A stretch of DNA of 64,000 nt, taken from contig PDTE01000024.1 of assembly GCA_002747135.1 (NCBI GenBank), positions 1 through 64,000 on the forward strand. The letters are read 5' to 3'. Below the pieces are notes generated by a model. The model was not told where the DNA came from. It made no database searches and worked only from the letters and a program-made list of their open reading frames with translations. This stretch comes from Desulfobulbus propionicus. Lineage in GTDB: Bacteria > Desulfobacterota > Desulfobulbia > Desulfobulbales > Desulfobulbaceae. The position numbers and the translations under genes were made by a program. Shown piece by piece: positions 27,843-36,972 of this stretch. Position 1 is the first letter of the stretch. Each line of letters starts with the position of its first letter.

Positions 27843-28113
27843 CTACCTACTCACAGGTCGTATAACCTCTTTGTTTTACAAGATTTACGGTAACTGCTCT
27901 CAGGCTGCCCCTATTTGGACAAGCACGATTGGCAGCTATAGCCCCTCTATGCGGCGGGTCGTGATCGTTCAAAGAGGGGTGAGATGTGAGGAGTTACGAT
28001 TTACGTATGTAATTGCTTTCAGATACCCCATATTTGGGTAAGTGGACTGACAAACAGGTTCCATATGAAGACAATCGTGAACATCCGAAAATGGATGAGC
28101 TGGGAACAGTTAC
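27843..28113 (+). repeat. Older family A' repeat split by a nested copy; its end provides the fabF stop codon
   Basis: The outer element runs from ctacctactcacaggtcgta to gagctgggaacagttac. It is interrupted by the 108-bp core copy at 27890-27997 plus an 8-bp duplication. Removing those leaves 155 bp, the usual element size. The terminal gttac contains the reverse complement of the fabF TAA stop. Confidence 0.8.
27890..27997 (+). repeat. 108-bp family A core MITE, nested, perfect 8-bp TSD
   Basis: The unit runs from gtaactgctctcaggctgcc to gatgtgaggagttac, without the 50-bp outer arm. GATTTACG is present on both sides (27882-27889 and 27998-28005). This defines the minimal mobile unit and its exact ends. 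Confidence 0.92.
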
Positions 28114-29351
28114 CATTTTTTCATGACAATGACACCATTTGTTCCGCCAAAACCAAAGGAATTTGAAAGTGCAATCTCAGGACTCGTCTCTCTGGCCGTC
28201 AATGGAACATAATCAAGATCACACTCTGAAGAGGGCGAAAACAGATTCATGGTCGGTGGAATTATTCCAGTATGAAGAGTAAGGGCTGTAAAAGCTGCTT
28301 CAATACCACCTGCGGCTCCCAACATATGGCCAGTCATGGATTTGGTGGAACTGACAGCCAGTTTTCTGGCGTATTCCTGAAAAACAGTTTTTATCGCGAC
28401 CGTCTCACACCTGTCATTGAGCGGAGTCGAGGTGCCATGTGCGTTAATATAATCTACCTGTTCAGGAGCAATGCCTGCATCACGCATCGCAGCCGCCATG
28501 CAGCGGGCAGCACCTTCGCCATCCTCAGGTGGGGCGGCAATATGATAGGCATCACTTGTCTGGCCGTAACCTATTATTTCGGCATAGATTCTGGCACCTC
28601 TTTTTTTTGCCTGTTCACCCTCCTCAAGCACCAGCATACCGGATCCTTCTGAGATAATAAAACCGTCCCGTTCCTTATCAAATGGCCTGGAAGCATGTTC
28701 AGGGTCATCATTTCTGGTGGACAATGCCTTCATGGAGCTGAACCCGCCGATCGCCAGAGGACAGATTACTGATTCAGTGCCACCGGTAATGGCAATATCG
28801 CAATCACCATAGGCTATGTGCCGAAAGGCCTCCCCCACAGCATGCGTGCCAGCTGCGCAGGCTGTAGTTTGTGTCAGGTTTGGTCCTTTACTGCCCAAAT
28901 CCATGGAGATATGCCCGGAAGGCATGTTGGGAATAACGCGAGGGATAAAAAAGGGCGTTATCTTACGGGCTCCTCTTTTTATCAGCACCTGATTATATTC
29001 TTCAATAGTGGGCAGGCCCCCCATGCCGCAGCCAGTAATGACACCAATTCTCTCACAATTTTCATCTGTAATGGACAGGCCGCTGTCCTTCCAGGCCATT
29101 CGCGCTGCCACTATTGCATACTGGACAAATAAATCCAGATTTTTGGCCTGTTTTTTTTCAAACCAGTTTTCAGACTCAAAATCTTTTACTTCAGCGGCTA
29201 TCCGAGAGGCCTGGTCGCTGGCATCAAAACGGGTAACCGGGCCGATGCCGCTTTTTCCACACACCAAGTTGCCCCAGGTCTTCTCAGTCCCGGTGCCCAG
29301 AGGTGTAACCATCCCTATTCCAGTAACAACGACCTGTCTCTTCACAAACAT
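28110..29351 (-). CDS. fabF: 3-oxoacyl-[ACP] synthase II FabF
   Basis: FabF is the elongating condensing enzyme of fatty acid synthesis. The Cys-His-His triad is visible: TTACAAGTHAVGEA, NAHGTSTPLND and KSMTGHMLGAAGG. The 413-residue length is typical. It is the last gene of the lipid operon after acpP. The stop codon TAA comes from the terminal gttac of the adjoining repeat, so the original 3' end may have been altered. Confidence 0.97.
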   Translation of the reverse strand: MFVKRQVVVTGIGMVTPLGTGTEKTWGNLVCGKSGIGPVTRFDASDQASRIAAEVKDFESENWFEKKQAKNLDLFVQYAIVAARMAWKDSGLSITDENCERIGVITGCGMGGLPTIEEYNQVLIKRGARKITPFFIPRVIPNMPSGHISMDLGSKGPNLTQTTACAAGTHAVGEAFRHIAYGDCDIAITGGTESVICPLAIGGFSSMKALSTRNDDPEHASRPFDKERDGFIISEGSGMLVLEEGEQAKKRGARIYAEIIGYGQTSDAYHIAAPPEDGEGAARCMAAAMRDAGIAPEQVDYINAHGTSTPLNDRCETVAIKTVFQEYARKLAVSSTKSMTGHMLGAAGGIEAAFTALTLHTGIIPPTMNLFSPSSECDLDYVPLTARETSPEIALSNSFGFGGTNGVIVMKKW

Positions 29352-29359
29352 CCTTTAGT

Positions 29360-29389
29360 GTAACTACTCACAGGGGCAGGTACCCCTTA
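29360..29389 (+). repeat. Family A' end fragment between fabF and acpP
   Basis: gtaactactcacaggggcag is a clear family A' terminus; the rest is absent. It occupies the short acpP-fabF spacer inside the operon. Confidence 0.6.
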
Positions 29390-29390
29390 G

Positions 29391-29624
29391 TTATTGCTGA
29401 ATATTGGCGACATAATCTATGGCATTTTGAACAGTCACGATCTTTTCTGCCTCTTCATCCGGTATTTCAACATCAAATTCCTCTTCCATGGCCATGATCA
29501 GTTCAACCAGGTCAAGGGAATCGGCGCCAAGATCATCAACAAATGAAGCCCCGGGTACAATTTTCTCTTTATCTACACTGAGTTGCTCGACTATTATATC
29601 TATCATCTTTGCTTCGACAGCCAT
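29391..29624 (-). CDS. acpP: Acyl carrier protein
   Basis: The protein carries growing acyl chains on 4'-phosphopantetheine. The attachment Ser lies in [16 protein letters not shown] start it at [10 protein letters not shown] because aggag lies seven bases upstream of that ATG; the track start is seven residues longer. The 77 residues are acidic, as usual. It sits between fabG and fabF, the classic order. Confidence 0.96.
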   Translation of the reverse strand: MAVEAKMIDIIVEQLSVDKEKIVPGASFVDDLGADSLDLVELIMAMEEEFDVEIPDEEAEKIVTVQNAIDYVANIQQ

Positions 29625-29663
29625 TTTATTCTCCTGCATTTTCATTATTTATTGTTTTTCTGG

Positions 29664-29763
29664 CGTAACTACTCGTAGGGCATATAATTCCCTTATTTCA
29701 CTTGATTTTAAGCATGCAGCTGCTTTCAGGTTGCCCGAAGATGGGCGGCCTGGGAGCAGATAC
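29664..29763 (+). repeat. Family A' repeat, internally deleted, between acpP and fabG
   Basis: The sequence starts gtaactactcgtagggcata and carries the inner motif (agctgctttcaggttgcccg), then jumps to the right end tgggagcagatac. The hairpin core is missing. Confidence 0.65.
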
Positions 29764-29779
29764 TTTCTGGCATTGTTTA

Positions 29780-30529
29780 CTAATTACTCATATACATTCC
29801 ACCATTGACATGCAGGGTTTGCCCTGTAAGGTAACTGCTGTCATCGGTTGTCAGAAAGGCAACGGCAGCAGCCACATCCTCGGGTGTGCCCAGTCGTTTT
29901 AGTGGAATCTGTCGCAGTATCTCCTGCTGAATATCTTCTGCTAATGAGTCGGTCATATCCGTGATAATATATCCGGGAGCCACGCAGTTTACGGTGATAT
30001 TTCGTCCGGCAAGTTCTCTGGCCATGGATTTGGTCAATCCAGCCAGCCCCGCTTTTGCAGCCCCATAATTTACCTGGCCACCATTACCCAGGAAACCAAT
30101 AACCGAACCAATATTAACGATACGGCCCCAGCGTTTTTTCATCATTGACTTCATCACTGCCTTACTGCATAAAAAGGCTCCCTTGAGATTGGTATTGAAT
30201 ACAGCATCCCAATCCGACTCTTTCATGCGTGCCATCAAGGCGTCACGGGTTATGCCGGCATTGTTAACCAAAATAGTAATGCTTTCATGCTCGTCAATGA
30301 TTTTTTTTACGGCTTTCTGGACTCCTTCACTGTCTGCGACGTCAAACTGGGCCAAAAAACCTGTACCGCCCACTGCCTCCACCTGTGCCAGCGTTTCTTC
30401 AGCAGCTGACGGATTGGCAACAAAGTTAATACCAATTGTGACACCCTTTCTGGCAAGTCTAAGGCAGACGGCTCTGCCTATTCCTCTGCTTCCTCCTGTT
30501 ACCAAAGCAACTTTTTTCTCAATTGCCAC
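29780..30529 (-). CDS. fabG: 3-oxoacyl-[ACP] reductase FabG
   Basis: FabG carries out NADPH-dependent ketoreduction in fatty acid elongation. The glycine-rich TGGSRGIGRAV is at residue 11. LVNNAGIT and the catalytic YGAAKAG with upstream Ser (NIGSVIG) are present, and the C-terminus reads GQTLHVNGGMYMSN. The 249 residues are standard. Its 5' end overlaps etfA by 11 bp, showing that the Etf genes are in the same operon. Confidence 0.96.
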   Translation of the reverse strand: MAIEKKVALVTGGSRGIGRAVCLRLARKGVTIGINFVANPSAAEETLAQVEAVGGTGFLAQFDVADSEGVQKAVKKIIDEHESITILVNNAGITRDALMARMKESDWDAVFNTNLKGAFLCSKAVMKSMMKKRWGRIVNIGSVIGFLGNGGQVNYGAAKAGLAGLTKSMARELAGRNITVNCVAPGYIITDMTDSLAEDIQQEILRQIPLKRLGTPEDVAAAVAFLTTDDSSYLTGQTLHVNGGMYMSN

Positions 30530-31715
30530 GCTTCACCTCCTGGATCTCTTTGATAAGCGCAGGTATCACCTCATACAGGTCGCCAACAACTCCAAAGGTG
30601 CACAAATCAAATATCGGCGCATTTTTATCGCGATTAATAGCAATTATTGTATCTGCAGACTGCATGCCAACAGCATGTTGCACAGCTCCTGATATCCCGC
30701 AGGCGACATACACCTTTGGGCCAACGGTCTTTCCTGTCTGCCCAACCTGGTGATGATATGGTATCCAGCCGGCGTCAACTGCTGCGCGGCTTGCGGCAAC
30801 AGCGGCGCCCAGCTCATCAGCTAACTCTCGTATCAGTTCAAAACCCTTTTCTGATTCAAGCCCTCGACCACCGGCAACCAGTATTTCTGCCTCCTGAATA
30901 TTAACAAAATCCTCATCACTTGTCACAGTGTCAAGGACCTCGATTTTCGAAACCAGCACTTCTGCAGCAACAGTTATTTCTTCAACTTCTCCCTGTCGAC
31001 TTTCATCAGGTATAGAGGCCGGCATGACATGTGGACGCACCGTCGCCATCTGCGGCCTTGTCTCAGGACATTCAATGGTTGCCATGATATTGCCGCCAAA
31101 AGCGGGCCTGGTCTGGAGAAGCATTCCGTCACTTTCCCGTATTCCAAGCCGGGTACAATCAGCTGTCAAACCAGCACCAACAGCGGTTGCCACAAAAGGA
31201 ATGACCGAACGTCCAATAGCAGTGGCCCCAGCCAGAACAATCTCTGGCTTTTTACTCCTGATTGCCTCTTCAAGGACAGCAGCAAAAACATCCTCTCGAA
31301 AGTCGCGCAATTCTTTACCTTCTACCAGATAAACCACATCAGCTCCGGCAGCAATCAGAGACGAACAGTGCCTCCTGACATCGTCGCCCAGCATGATAAC
31401 ACTTAATCTGGTACACCTTGCGTCGGCAAGTTTTCGCCCGATCCCCAGGAGCTCAAAGGTAACGGGCGCGATGACCCCATGGCGAAATTCACCAAAAACC
31501 ATCACTCCCGACCAGGCGGTCAAGTCTTTCGCGCGTTCTTTTTTGACTACTGTAATGGACAGTGCCTCTACAGGGCATGTCTCTATACAGGAACCACACA
31601 GAGTACAGCTTTCGTTGACAACAGCACAGTCGTTTTCAATATTGATTGCCCCAAAAGGGCAGCTTGACTCACAAACCCCACATACTACGCATTTATCACA
31701 ATCAATTGTCAGCAT
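30519..31715 (-). CDS. etfA: Electron transfer flavoprotein alpha subunit with N-terminal 2[4Fe-4S] ferredoxin domain
   Basis: The 398-residue product begins with a two-cluster ferredoxin module (CDKCVVCGVCESSCP and CTLCGSCIETCP, residues 6-50). EtfA domains follow, with a FAD-binding C-terminal part (LVAGGRGLES, GQTGKTVGPKVYVACGISGAVQH, NRDKNAPIF). The fused ferredoxin suggests electron exchange with low-potential carriers, as seen in many anaerobes. It pairs with etfB downstream of the acyl-CoA dehydrogenase in transcription order. Confidence 0.95.
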   Translation of the reverse strand: MLTIDCDKCVVCGVCESSCPFGAINIENDCAVVNESCTLCGSCIETCPVEALSITVVKKERAKDLTAWSGVMVFGEFRHGVIAPVTFELLGIGRKLADARCTRLSVIMLGDDVRRHCSSLIAAGADVVYLVEGKELRDFREDVFAAVLEEAIRSKKPEIVLAGATAIGRSVIPFVATAVGAGLTADCTRLGIRESDGMLLQTRPAFGGNIMATIECPETRPQMATVRPHVMPASIPDESRQGEVEEITVAAEVLVSKIEVLDTVTSDEDFVNIQEAEILVAGGRGLESEKGFELIRELADELGAAVAASRAAVDAGWIPYHHQVGQTGKTVGPKVYVACGISGAVQHAVGMQSADTIIAINRDKNAPIFDLCTFGVVGDLYEVIPALIKEIQEVKRGN

Positions 31716-31770
31716 TGGATTATATCATTTTCTCAGGCACAGATACTCTTGGGCCGAGGATAGAGGAATG

Positions 31771-32550
31771 TTATAAATGGGCCTTGAGTTGTTCGACCAG
31801 GTCATGCACCTGTTCAGCAACTGTTCCGGAAAATATCTGGCGGTCACCTCTTGCCTCTGGTGAAAAAACCCGGGCAACCTTGGTCGGGGAACCTGCCAGC
31901 CCAAGTCTGTGAGGTTCTGCGCCAATATCATCTGCAGTGACCACAGGTATATTAATCTTTTTGGCCTTCATCTTTCCCTTCAGCGACGCCACTCTTGGTT
32001 CATTTATATCTTTTACCACAGTAATTAAGGCGGGAAGCGGTACTTTCACCACGTCAAACCCGTCATCCATCATGCGTTCTACAATGATGTAGCCACTCTT
32101 CACTTCACGGGTTTTCTGCACACAGGTTACAAAAGGCATATTCAGTCGGCAGGCAATACCAGGCCCGACCTGAGCGGTGTCACCATCAATGGCCTGTTTA
32201 CCACACAAGACAAGGTCAACATCTCCGATGGTAGTCATTGCCTTTGCCAGAGTATACGAGGTTGCCCACGTGTCTGAACCGGCAAAAGCGCGATCTGAAA
32301 CAAGAAGCGCTTCATCAGCTCCGCAGGCAATGGCTTCGCGCAGAACCTGCTGCGCCTGTGGCGGTCCCATTGACACGACGACCACCTTGCCGCCCGAATG
32401 TTCCTTTATTCTAACCGCCTCCTCCAGGGCATGACGATCATATGGATTCATTATGGATTCGACCCCTTCCCTCGTCAATGTGTTGGTTTGGGGATCAAGC
32501 CGCACATCTTTTGCATCAGGAACCTGTTTGACACAAACTACAATATTCAT
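31771..32550 (-). CDS. etfB: Electron transfer flavoprotein beta subunit
   Basis: The 259-residue product starts MNIVVCVKQVPDAKDVRLD, the EtfB hallmark. LVLCGKQAIDGDTAQVGP, in the nucleotide-binding region, and VPLPALITVVKDINEPRVASLKG, in the ETF beta signature region, are present. It partners the adjacent EtfA to take electrons from the acyl-CoA dehydrogenase. Whether it bifurcates electrons cannot be decided by eye. The gene is 10 bp from acd and 55 bp from etfA. Confidence 0.96.
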   Translation of the reverse strand: MNIVVCVKQVPDAKDVRLDPQTNTLTREGVESIMNPYDRHALEEAVRIKEHSGGKVVVVSMGPPQAQQVLREAIACGADEALLVSDRAFAGSDTWATSYTLAKAMTTIGDVDLVLCGKQAIDGDTAQVGPGIACRLNMPFVTCVQKTREVKSGYIIVERMMDDGFDVVKVPLPALITVVKDINEPRVASLKGKMKAKKINIPVVTADDIGAEPHRLGLAGSPTKVARVFSPEARGDRQIFSGTVAEQVHDLVEQLKAHL

Positions 32551-32560
32551 GCCTGACCGC

Positions 32561-33712
32561 CTATGCTGAATATTCCTTGTTGAGTTCCTGGCCGATTACG
32601 TTTCGCTGAATCTGGTTTGTTCCTTCATATATCTGCAAAATTTTGGCGTCACGCATCATTTTTTCCACCGGATACTCCTTCATATACCCATAGCCACCCA
32701 TCACCTGCACCGCATCAGTGGTTACTTTCATGGCCATATCTGTCGCAAAGACCTTGCACATGGAAGATGCCTTGGACATATCCTTTGGATTATTGTCAAT
32801 ATGGCGTGCTGCGGCATATACCAGCGCTCGTCCTGCTTCAACCTGAATAGCCATATCAGCCAGCATATGCTGTATGGCCTGAAAGGCAATAATGGGTTTT
32901 CCGAATTGAACGCGCTGCTTGGAATACATTGCGGCCTCATCCAGGGCAGCCTGTGCCAGACCAATCCCAAGCGAGGCAATGCCAGGCCTTGAGATATCCA
33001 GCGTTTTCATCACGGTGATGAAGCCGGTTCCCCTTCTTCCGACCAGGCGTTCTTTGGGGATACGGCAATCCTTCATAATCAGTTCTCTCGTGGAGGAAGC
33101 ACGAATACCCATCTTGTCTTCTTTTTTACCGTAAGAAAAACCTGGATCACCATCTTCCACAACAAAAATTGAGGCACCTCTGGCCCCTTTCTGCGGATCT
33201 GTCAGGGCTACGATAGTATATATCTGGGACTCACCTCCGTTGGTAATCCACTGCTTGGTTCCGTTAAGCACCCATTCGTCACCTTCAAGCACGGCTGTTG
33301 TCTGTATCCCGGAGGCATCACTGCCGGCATTGGCTTCAGTCAGCCCGAAGGCAGACCATTTTTCACCTGTGGCAATAACCGGCAAATATTTTTGCTTGAG
33401 TTCTTCGCTCCCGGCAATAATTACCGGAAATATTCCCAAAGCACTTGCCGCATAACTGGTTGCAACCCCAATACACCCTCTCGCCAGCTGCTCCATGGCC
33501 AGGACTATATCAAAGCAGGTGCCTCCGAACCCACCATATTCCTCTGGAATAAAAATCGAGAACAGATCAGCCTTTGCCATATCTTCAAGGATACTCCTGG
33601 GAAATTCGTTTTTTTCATCCAGTTCGGCACGAACAGGAATAATTTTTTCGTCGGTTATCTCTCTGGCAGTTTCAACTATCATCTGCTGTTCTTCGGTTAA
33701 CAGATATTCCAC
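32561..33712 (-). CDS. Acyl-CoA dehydrogenase
   Basis: This FAD enzyme introduces or, with suitable redox partners, removes an alpha-beta double bond on acyl thioesters. The 383-residue product has AFGLTEANAGSDASG, WITNGG and the C-terminal MGGYGYMKEYPVEKMMRDAKI, with the presumed catalytic Glu in IYEGTNQIQ. It resembles short-chain (butyryl-CoA type) enzymes. It occupies the slot where fabD normally sits, between fabH and fabG, and is read with etfB and etfA. The substrate could be acyl-CoA or acyl-ACP. Confidence 0.93.
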   Translation of the reverse strand: MEYLLTEEQQMIVETAREITDEKIIPVRAELDEKNEFPRSILEDMAKADLFSIFIPEEYGGFGGTCFDIVLAMEQLARGCIGVATSYAASALGIFPVIIAGSEELKQKYLPVIATGEKWSAFGLTEANAGSDASGIQTTAVLEGDEWVLNGTKQWITNGGESQIYTIVALTDPQKGARGASIFVVEDGDPGFSYGKKEDKMGIRASSTRELIMKDCRIPKERLVGRRGTGFITVMKTLDISRPGIASLGIGLAQAALDEAAMYSKQRVQFGKPIIAFQAIQHMLADMAIQVEAGRALVYAAARHIDNNPKDMSKASSMCKVFATDMAMKVTTDAVQVMGGYGYMKEYPVEKMMRDAKILQIYEGTNQIQRNVIGQELNKEYSA

Positions 33713-33729
33713 AAATGTCTCCTTTACAT

Positions 33730-33780
33730 GTACCTACTCACAGGGCATGTACTACCCTGATTTCATTTGTTTTACATATT
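33730..33780 (+). repeat. Family A' left-arm fragment between fabH and acd
   Basis: gtacctactcacagggcatg followed by actaccctgatttcatttgt matches the outer 50-bp arm of family A'. The fabH stop codon follows directly. Confidence 0.7.
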
Positions 33781-34758
33781 TTACCAGCGGATGAGCATGG
33801 CTCCCCAGGTAAGGCCTGCCCCAAAAGTACAGAGCAACACCACATCATGTTTCTTCATACACCCTTGCTGATTCGCTTCATCCAGGGCAATAGGAATACT
33901 GGCGGCGGAGGTGTTGCCGTATTTATCAACATTGACAAAAAGATTCTCATCAGGGATCTTCAACCGTTCCTGCAATTTTCTCAAAATACGAATATTGGCC
34001 TGATGAGGGATCACCAGGTCAACTTCATCAATGGTCAGCGAATGCTGGTCAAGCACTTCCACAACAACACTGTGCATCGCCCGGACAGCATGTTTGAAGA
34101 TATCGCTGCCGTTCATGCGTATAAGCGCTCCTTTCCAGTTTTCTGTTCTTAAACTGACGTTCTGGCTTTCAGGTCCGTCCATATGGAGGAGCTTCCACAA
34201 GGTCCCGTCTGAATGCAGTTTGCTGCCAAATATCCCTCTGCCGTTCTCTGTTCCTGTGAGGACCGCCGCTCCTGCCCCATCACCAAATAACACACAGGTA
34301 TTTCTGTCTTTCCAGTCCACCCTGGTTGAAAGCGTTTCAGAACCAATTACCAGGGCCTTCATGTGAGGTTGACACTGAATATATTTTGAGGCAAGATCAA
34401 GCCCGTACGTGAACCCTGTGCAGGCTGCATTGATGTCATAGGCAAAGCACTTGGTCGCGCCAAGCTCGGCCTGTACAAAACAGGCGGTTGACGGCATGAT
34501 TTTGTGTGGTGAAAGAGTGGCAACTATAATGAGATCGAGTTCAGAGGCATCTACTCCTGCACTTGCCAGCGCCTTTTTTCCTGCTCCTGCCGCCAGCAGA
34601 TAATTATACTCGTTTTCCCCTGATATTCTGCGAGTTTTGATGCCTGTTCTAGCTGATATCCATTCATCCGAGGTATCTACCATCCGTTCAAGCTCTTCAT
34701 TTGTCAACACTTTTTCAGGAAGGCAGGATCCTGTCCCCAGTATAACTGCTTTACTCAT
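33781..34758 (-). CDS. fabH: 3-oxoacyl-[ACP] synthase III FabH
   Basis: FabH starts fatty acid synthesis by condensing an acyl-CoA with malonyl-ACP. The Cys-His-Asn triad is visible: DINAACTGFTYG, IPHQANIRIL and YGNTSAASIP. The 325-residue length fits. It follows plsX by 14 bp in the usual plsX-fabH order. Confidence 0.97.
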   Translation of the reverse strand: MSKAVILGTGSCLPEKVLTNEELERMVDTSDEWISARTGIKTRRISGENEYNYLLAAGAGKKALASAGVDASELDLIIVATLSPHKIMPSTACFVQAELGATKCFAYDINAACTGFTYGLDLASKYIQCQPHMKALVIGSETLSTRVDWKDRNTCVLFGDGAGAAVLTGTENGRGIFGSKLHSDGTLWKLLHMDGPESQNVSLRTENWKGALIRMNGSDIFKHAVRAMHSVVVEVLDQHSLTIDEVDLVIPHQANIRILRKLQERLKIPDENLFVNVDKYGNTSAASIPIALDEANQQGCMKKHDVVLLCTFGAGLTWGAMLIRW

Positions 34759-34772
34759 TATATTTTGCCTGG

Positions 34773-35783
34773 TTAAGCTACGGGCACATCAAGCGCATCA
34801 ATGATTACGTCATTGATCCTGTTGCGTACCATATCTGATGCGACCTGAATTGCATTGCGGATAGCAGTGGAATTTGAAGAGCCATGACAGATAATGCCGA
34901 CCCCGTTTATGCCGAGCAAGGGGGCACCACCATACTCGGCATAATCCACCTTTTTTCTGACCCCGGAAAAAGCTTTGCGGACAAGGAGGTATCCCAGCTT
35001 TGCCCGCCAGGATTTCATTATCTCTCTTTTCAGCATAAGCATGGCTGCCTCGGCCAGACCTTCACTGATTTTCAACGAAATATTACCAACAAAGCCATCA
35101 CATACTACCACATCGACATCACCTTTATATACATCTCTCCCCTCAACGTTACCAATGAAGTTCAAAGAGCTTTTCTGCAGGAGTTCATGCGTTTCTTTTA
35201 CCAGGGAATTTCCCTTTCCTGTCTCTTCACCTATACTCAACAGCCCGACCCGGGCATCCTTTCTTGCAAGTAGCAACCTGGAACAGGAAGCTGCCATGAT
35301 TGCAAACTGACAAAGATGCTGTGGGCGGCAATTTACATTGGCACCGATATCCATCATCATTACCGGCTCTTTCAAGGTTGGAAAAAAACTTGCTATTCCA
35401 GGCCGTAAAATCCCTGGAAGTCGACCAAGTTTACGAACTCCGGCAGCCAGGGTCGCGCCCGAGTTGCCGGCAGAAACAACGGCGTCGGCCTCTTCATTTT
35501 TCACCAGATCAAATCCCACCATAACAGAAGATCTTTTTTTCCTGCGCACCGCGTCAACCGGAGATTCTTCCATGCCAATAATGTCGGGGGCATGCTGGAT
35601 GGACAATTGATTGTAAATATATGTATTTTTCCTTGCTATCGCAGCGACAGACTGGTGAAGGTACTCCTCCGGACCGACGAGAATTACTTCTATATCAGCA
35701 CGTTGTTCAATAGCTGCCATGGCACCACGAATCAGCTTCTCAGGGCCGTGATCGCCCCCCATGGCATCAAGAGCTATGCGCAC
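34773..35783 (-). CDS. plsX: Phosphate acyltransferase PlsX
   Basis: PlsX makes acyl phosphate from acyl-ACP for phospholipid synthesis. The family start MRIALDAMGGDHGPE, the VSAGNSGATLA loop, MMDIGANVNCRP and the YAEYGGAPLLGINGVGII region are present. The 336-residue length is typical. rpmF lies 9 bp upstream, so the chain rpmF-plsX-fabH is intact. Confidence 0.97.
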   Translation of the reverse strand: MRIALDAMGGDHGPEKLIRGAMAAIEQRADIEVILVGPEEYLHQSVAAIARKNTYIYNQLSIQHAPDIIGMEESPVDAVRRKKRSSVMVGFDLVKNEEADAVVSAGNSGATLAAGVRKLGRLPGILRPGIASFFPTLKEPVMMMDIGANVNCRPQHLCQFAIMAASCSRLLLARKDARVGLLSIGEETGKGNSLVKETHELLQKSSLNFIGNVEGRDVYKGDVDVVVCDGFVGNISLKISEGLAEAAMLMLKREIMKSWRAKLGYLLVRKAFSGVRKKVDYAEYGGAPLLGINGVGIICHGSSNSTAIRNAIQVASDMVRNRINDVIIDALDVPVA

Positions 35784-35792
35784 AATGACAGC

Positions 35793-35981
35793 CTAGTCCA
35801 GCTCGTCGCCAAGCTGAACAATTGATTTTCCTTTATACATACCGCATCCACCACACAGTTGATGCAGCATTTTGGGTTCACCACATTCAGGACATCTGCT
35901 GACATTTGGTTTTTTTAATGCATCATGAGCGCGACGTTGTCGCGTTCGGGAACGCGAATGCCTTCTTTTTGGTAATGCCAT
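35793..35981 (-). CDS. rpmF: 50S ribosomal protein L32
   Basis: The 62-residue basic protein begins MALPKRRHSRSRTRQRR and has a four-Cys zinc ribbon (CPECGEPKMLHQLCGGCGMYKG). It is the head of the plsX-fabH operon, downstream of yceD. Confidence 0.97.
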   Translation of the reverse strand: MALPKRRHSRSRTRQRRAHDALKKPNVSRCPECGEPKMLHQLCGGCGMYKGKSIVQLGDELD

Positions 35982-36013
35982 ATGTTTTCTCCTGTATAAA
36001 AATATGCCAGTAC

Positions 36014-36529
36014 TTATTTTTTCAATTTTGACAACACGGCAAATGGTGATTCAAGCTCTGTTTCCGGGCAAAAGCAGTCTTCTTTGTTTTTGTTTTTACC
36101 GCATTGGCTGCATAAACCTTTACAGTTCGCAGTACAAATTCTCTTATGAGGAAGTGAAAGTTCTATTTGTTGCTGTAATATGTCATGTACATCAATTTCA
36201 GGTGATTCCAGGAAAATGGTGTCCAGTTCACGGGGGCCACACTCAATCTCCCGAACATTGCGGTCATTACCCGCCAACACTTCAAAAAAAAGGTGAAAAT
36301 CTGCTTGTATATGACAAGCAAAAGTGTCCAGACACCTGTCACACACGACAAGGGGTTTCACCTTCAGCTCCCCTTTTAGTTCCGCTTTATTGCCGCTTTT
36401 TTTCTGCAGGATACAAGCAGCATGAAATCCATCTCCCAGGGAAGCGTAACTGGCATGTCGATTCTCTGTAATTTCAAATAGTTCGTATTGATTTCCACAG
36501 GGTGAAATCTCGTTGAATCGGACTAGCAC
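36014..36529 (-). CDS. YceD/DUF177 family protein
   Basis: I place the start at GTG 36529 (MLVRFNEISP), with a G-rich stretch just upstream; the track extends into a hydrophobic leader that is probably untranslated. The 171 residues show the DUF177 signature VVCDRCLDTFACHI and a C-terminal metal-binding CKGLCSQCGKNKN with CFC. The family is the standard upstream partner of rpmF and has been linked to 23S rRNA maturation in some bacteria and plants. Confidence 0.85.
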   Translation of the reverse strand: MLVRFNEISPCGNQYELFEITENRHASYASLGDGFHAACILQKKSGNKAELKGELKVKPLVVCDRCLDTFACHIQADFHLFFEVLAGNDRNVREIECGPRELDTIFLESPEIDVHDILQQQIELSLPHKRICTANCKGLCSQCGKNKNKEDCFCPETELESPFAVLSKLKK

Positions 36530-36775
36530 GATACAGCCCCCAGTGCAAGATAAAAAAGAATTGCGTAAAAATATATATCTTACACAAAAAAAAAAGAGAA
36601 AGCCAGTGAAAATATGACCAAAGTATATAACCATTTAATAAAAATAGAGATATTCATACAATGATTTGTAAGTCAATAAGAGGGTGCGGGAAAGGGTGAC
36701 CGTACAAAGAAAAGAGGTACATGCCCTGCGGGCAGTTATGTTACAATACAACAAGGGAAGAAGCCTGAAGCAGCC

Positions 36776-36952
36776 AGTAACGGGGTCTGTGTTTCCCCGT
36801 GATTCTCTGTTTCTGACGTGTAACTGGTCACGGGTGCAACAAAGTGGACAAGCACCATGTCCCGCAGGTAAGCAGGCGAAGTGAGACGTTCGTGTACAGG
36901 AGTAGGCGGGCAATGGTGATCAGGCAAGGATGAAGTGCCCGTGATCTGGTAC
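36776..36952 (+). repeat. Family B repeat, long variant
   Basis: It starts gtaacggggtctgtg, has the inner motif gtaactggtcacgggtgcaa, then an extra block gcaggtaagcaggcgaagtg followed by agacgttcgtgtac that is absent from the 1432 copy, and ends gtgatctggtac. Upstream, at 36700-36741, gtacatgccctgcgggcagt is a family A' end. The 338-bp gap is therefore repeat throughout. Confidence 0.75.
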
Positions 36953-36972
36953 CTCGGTTCAGCCGCGCCGGA

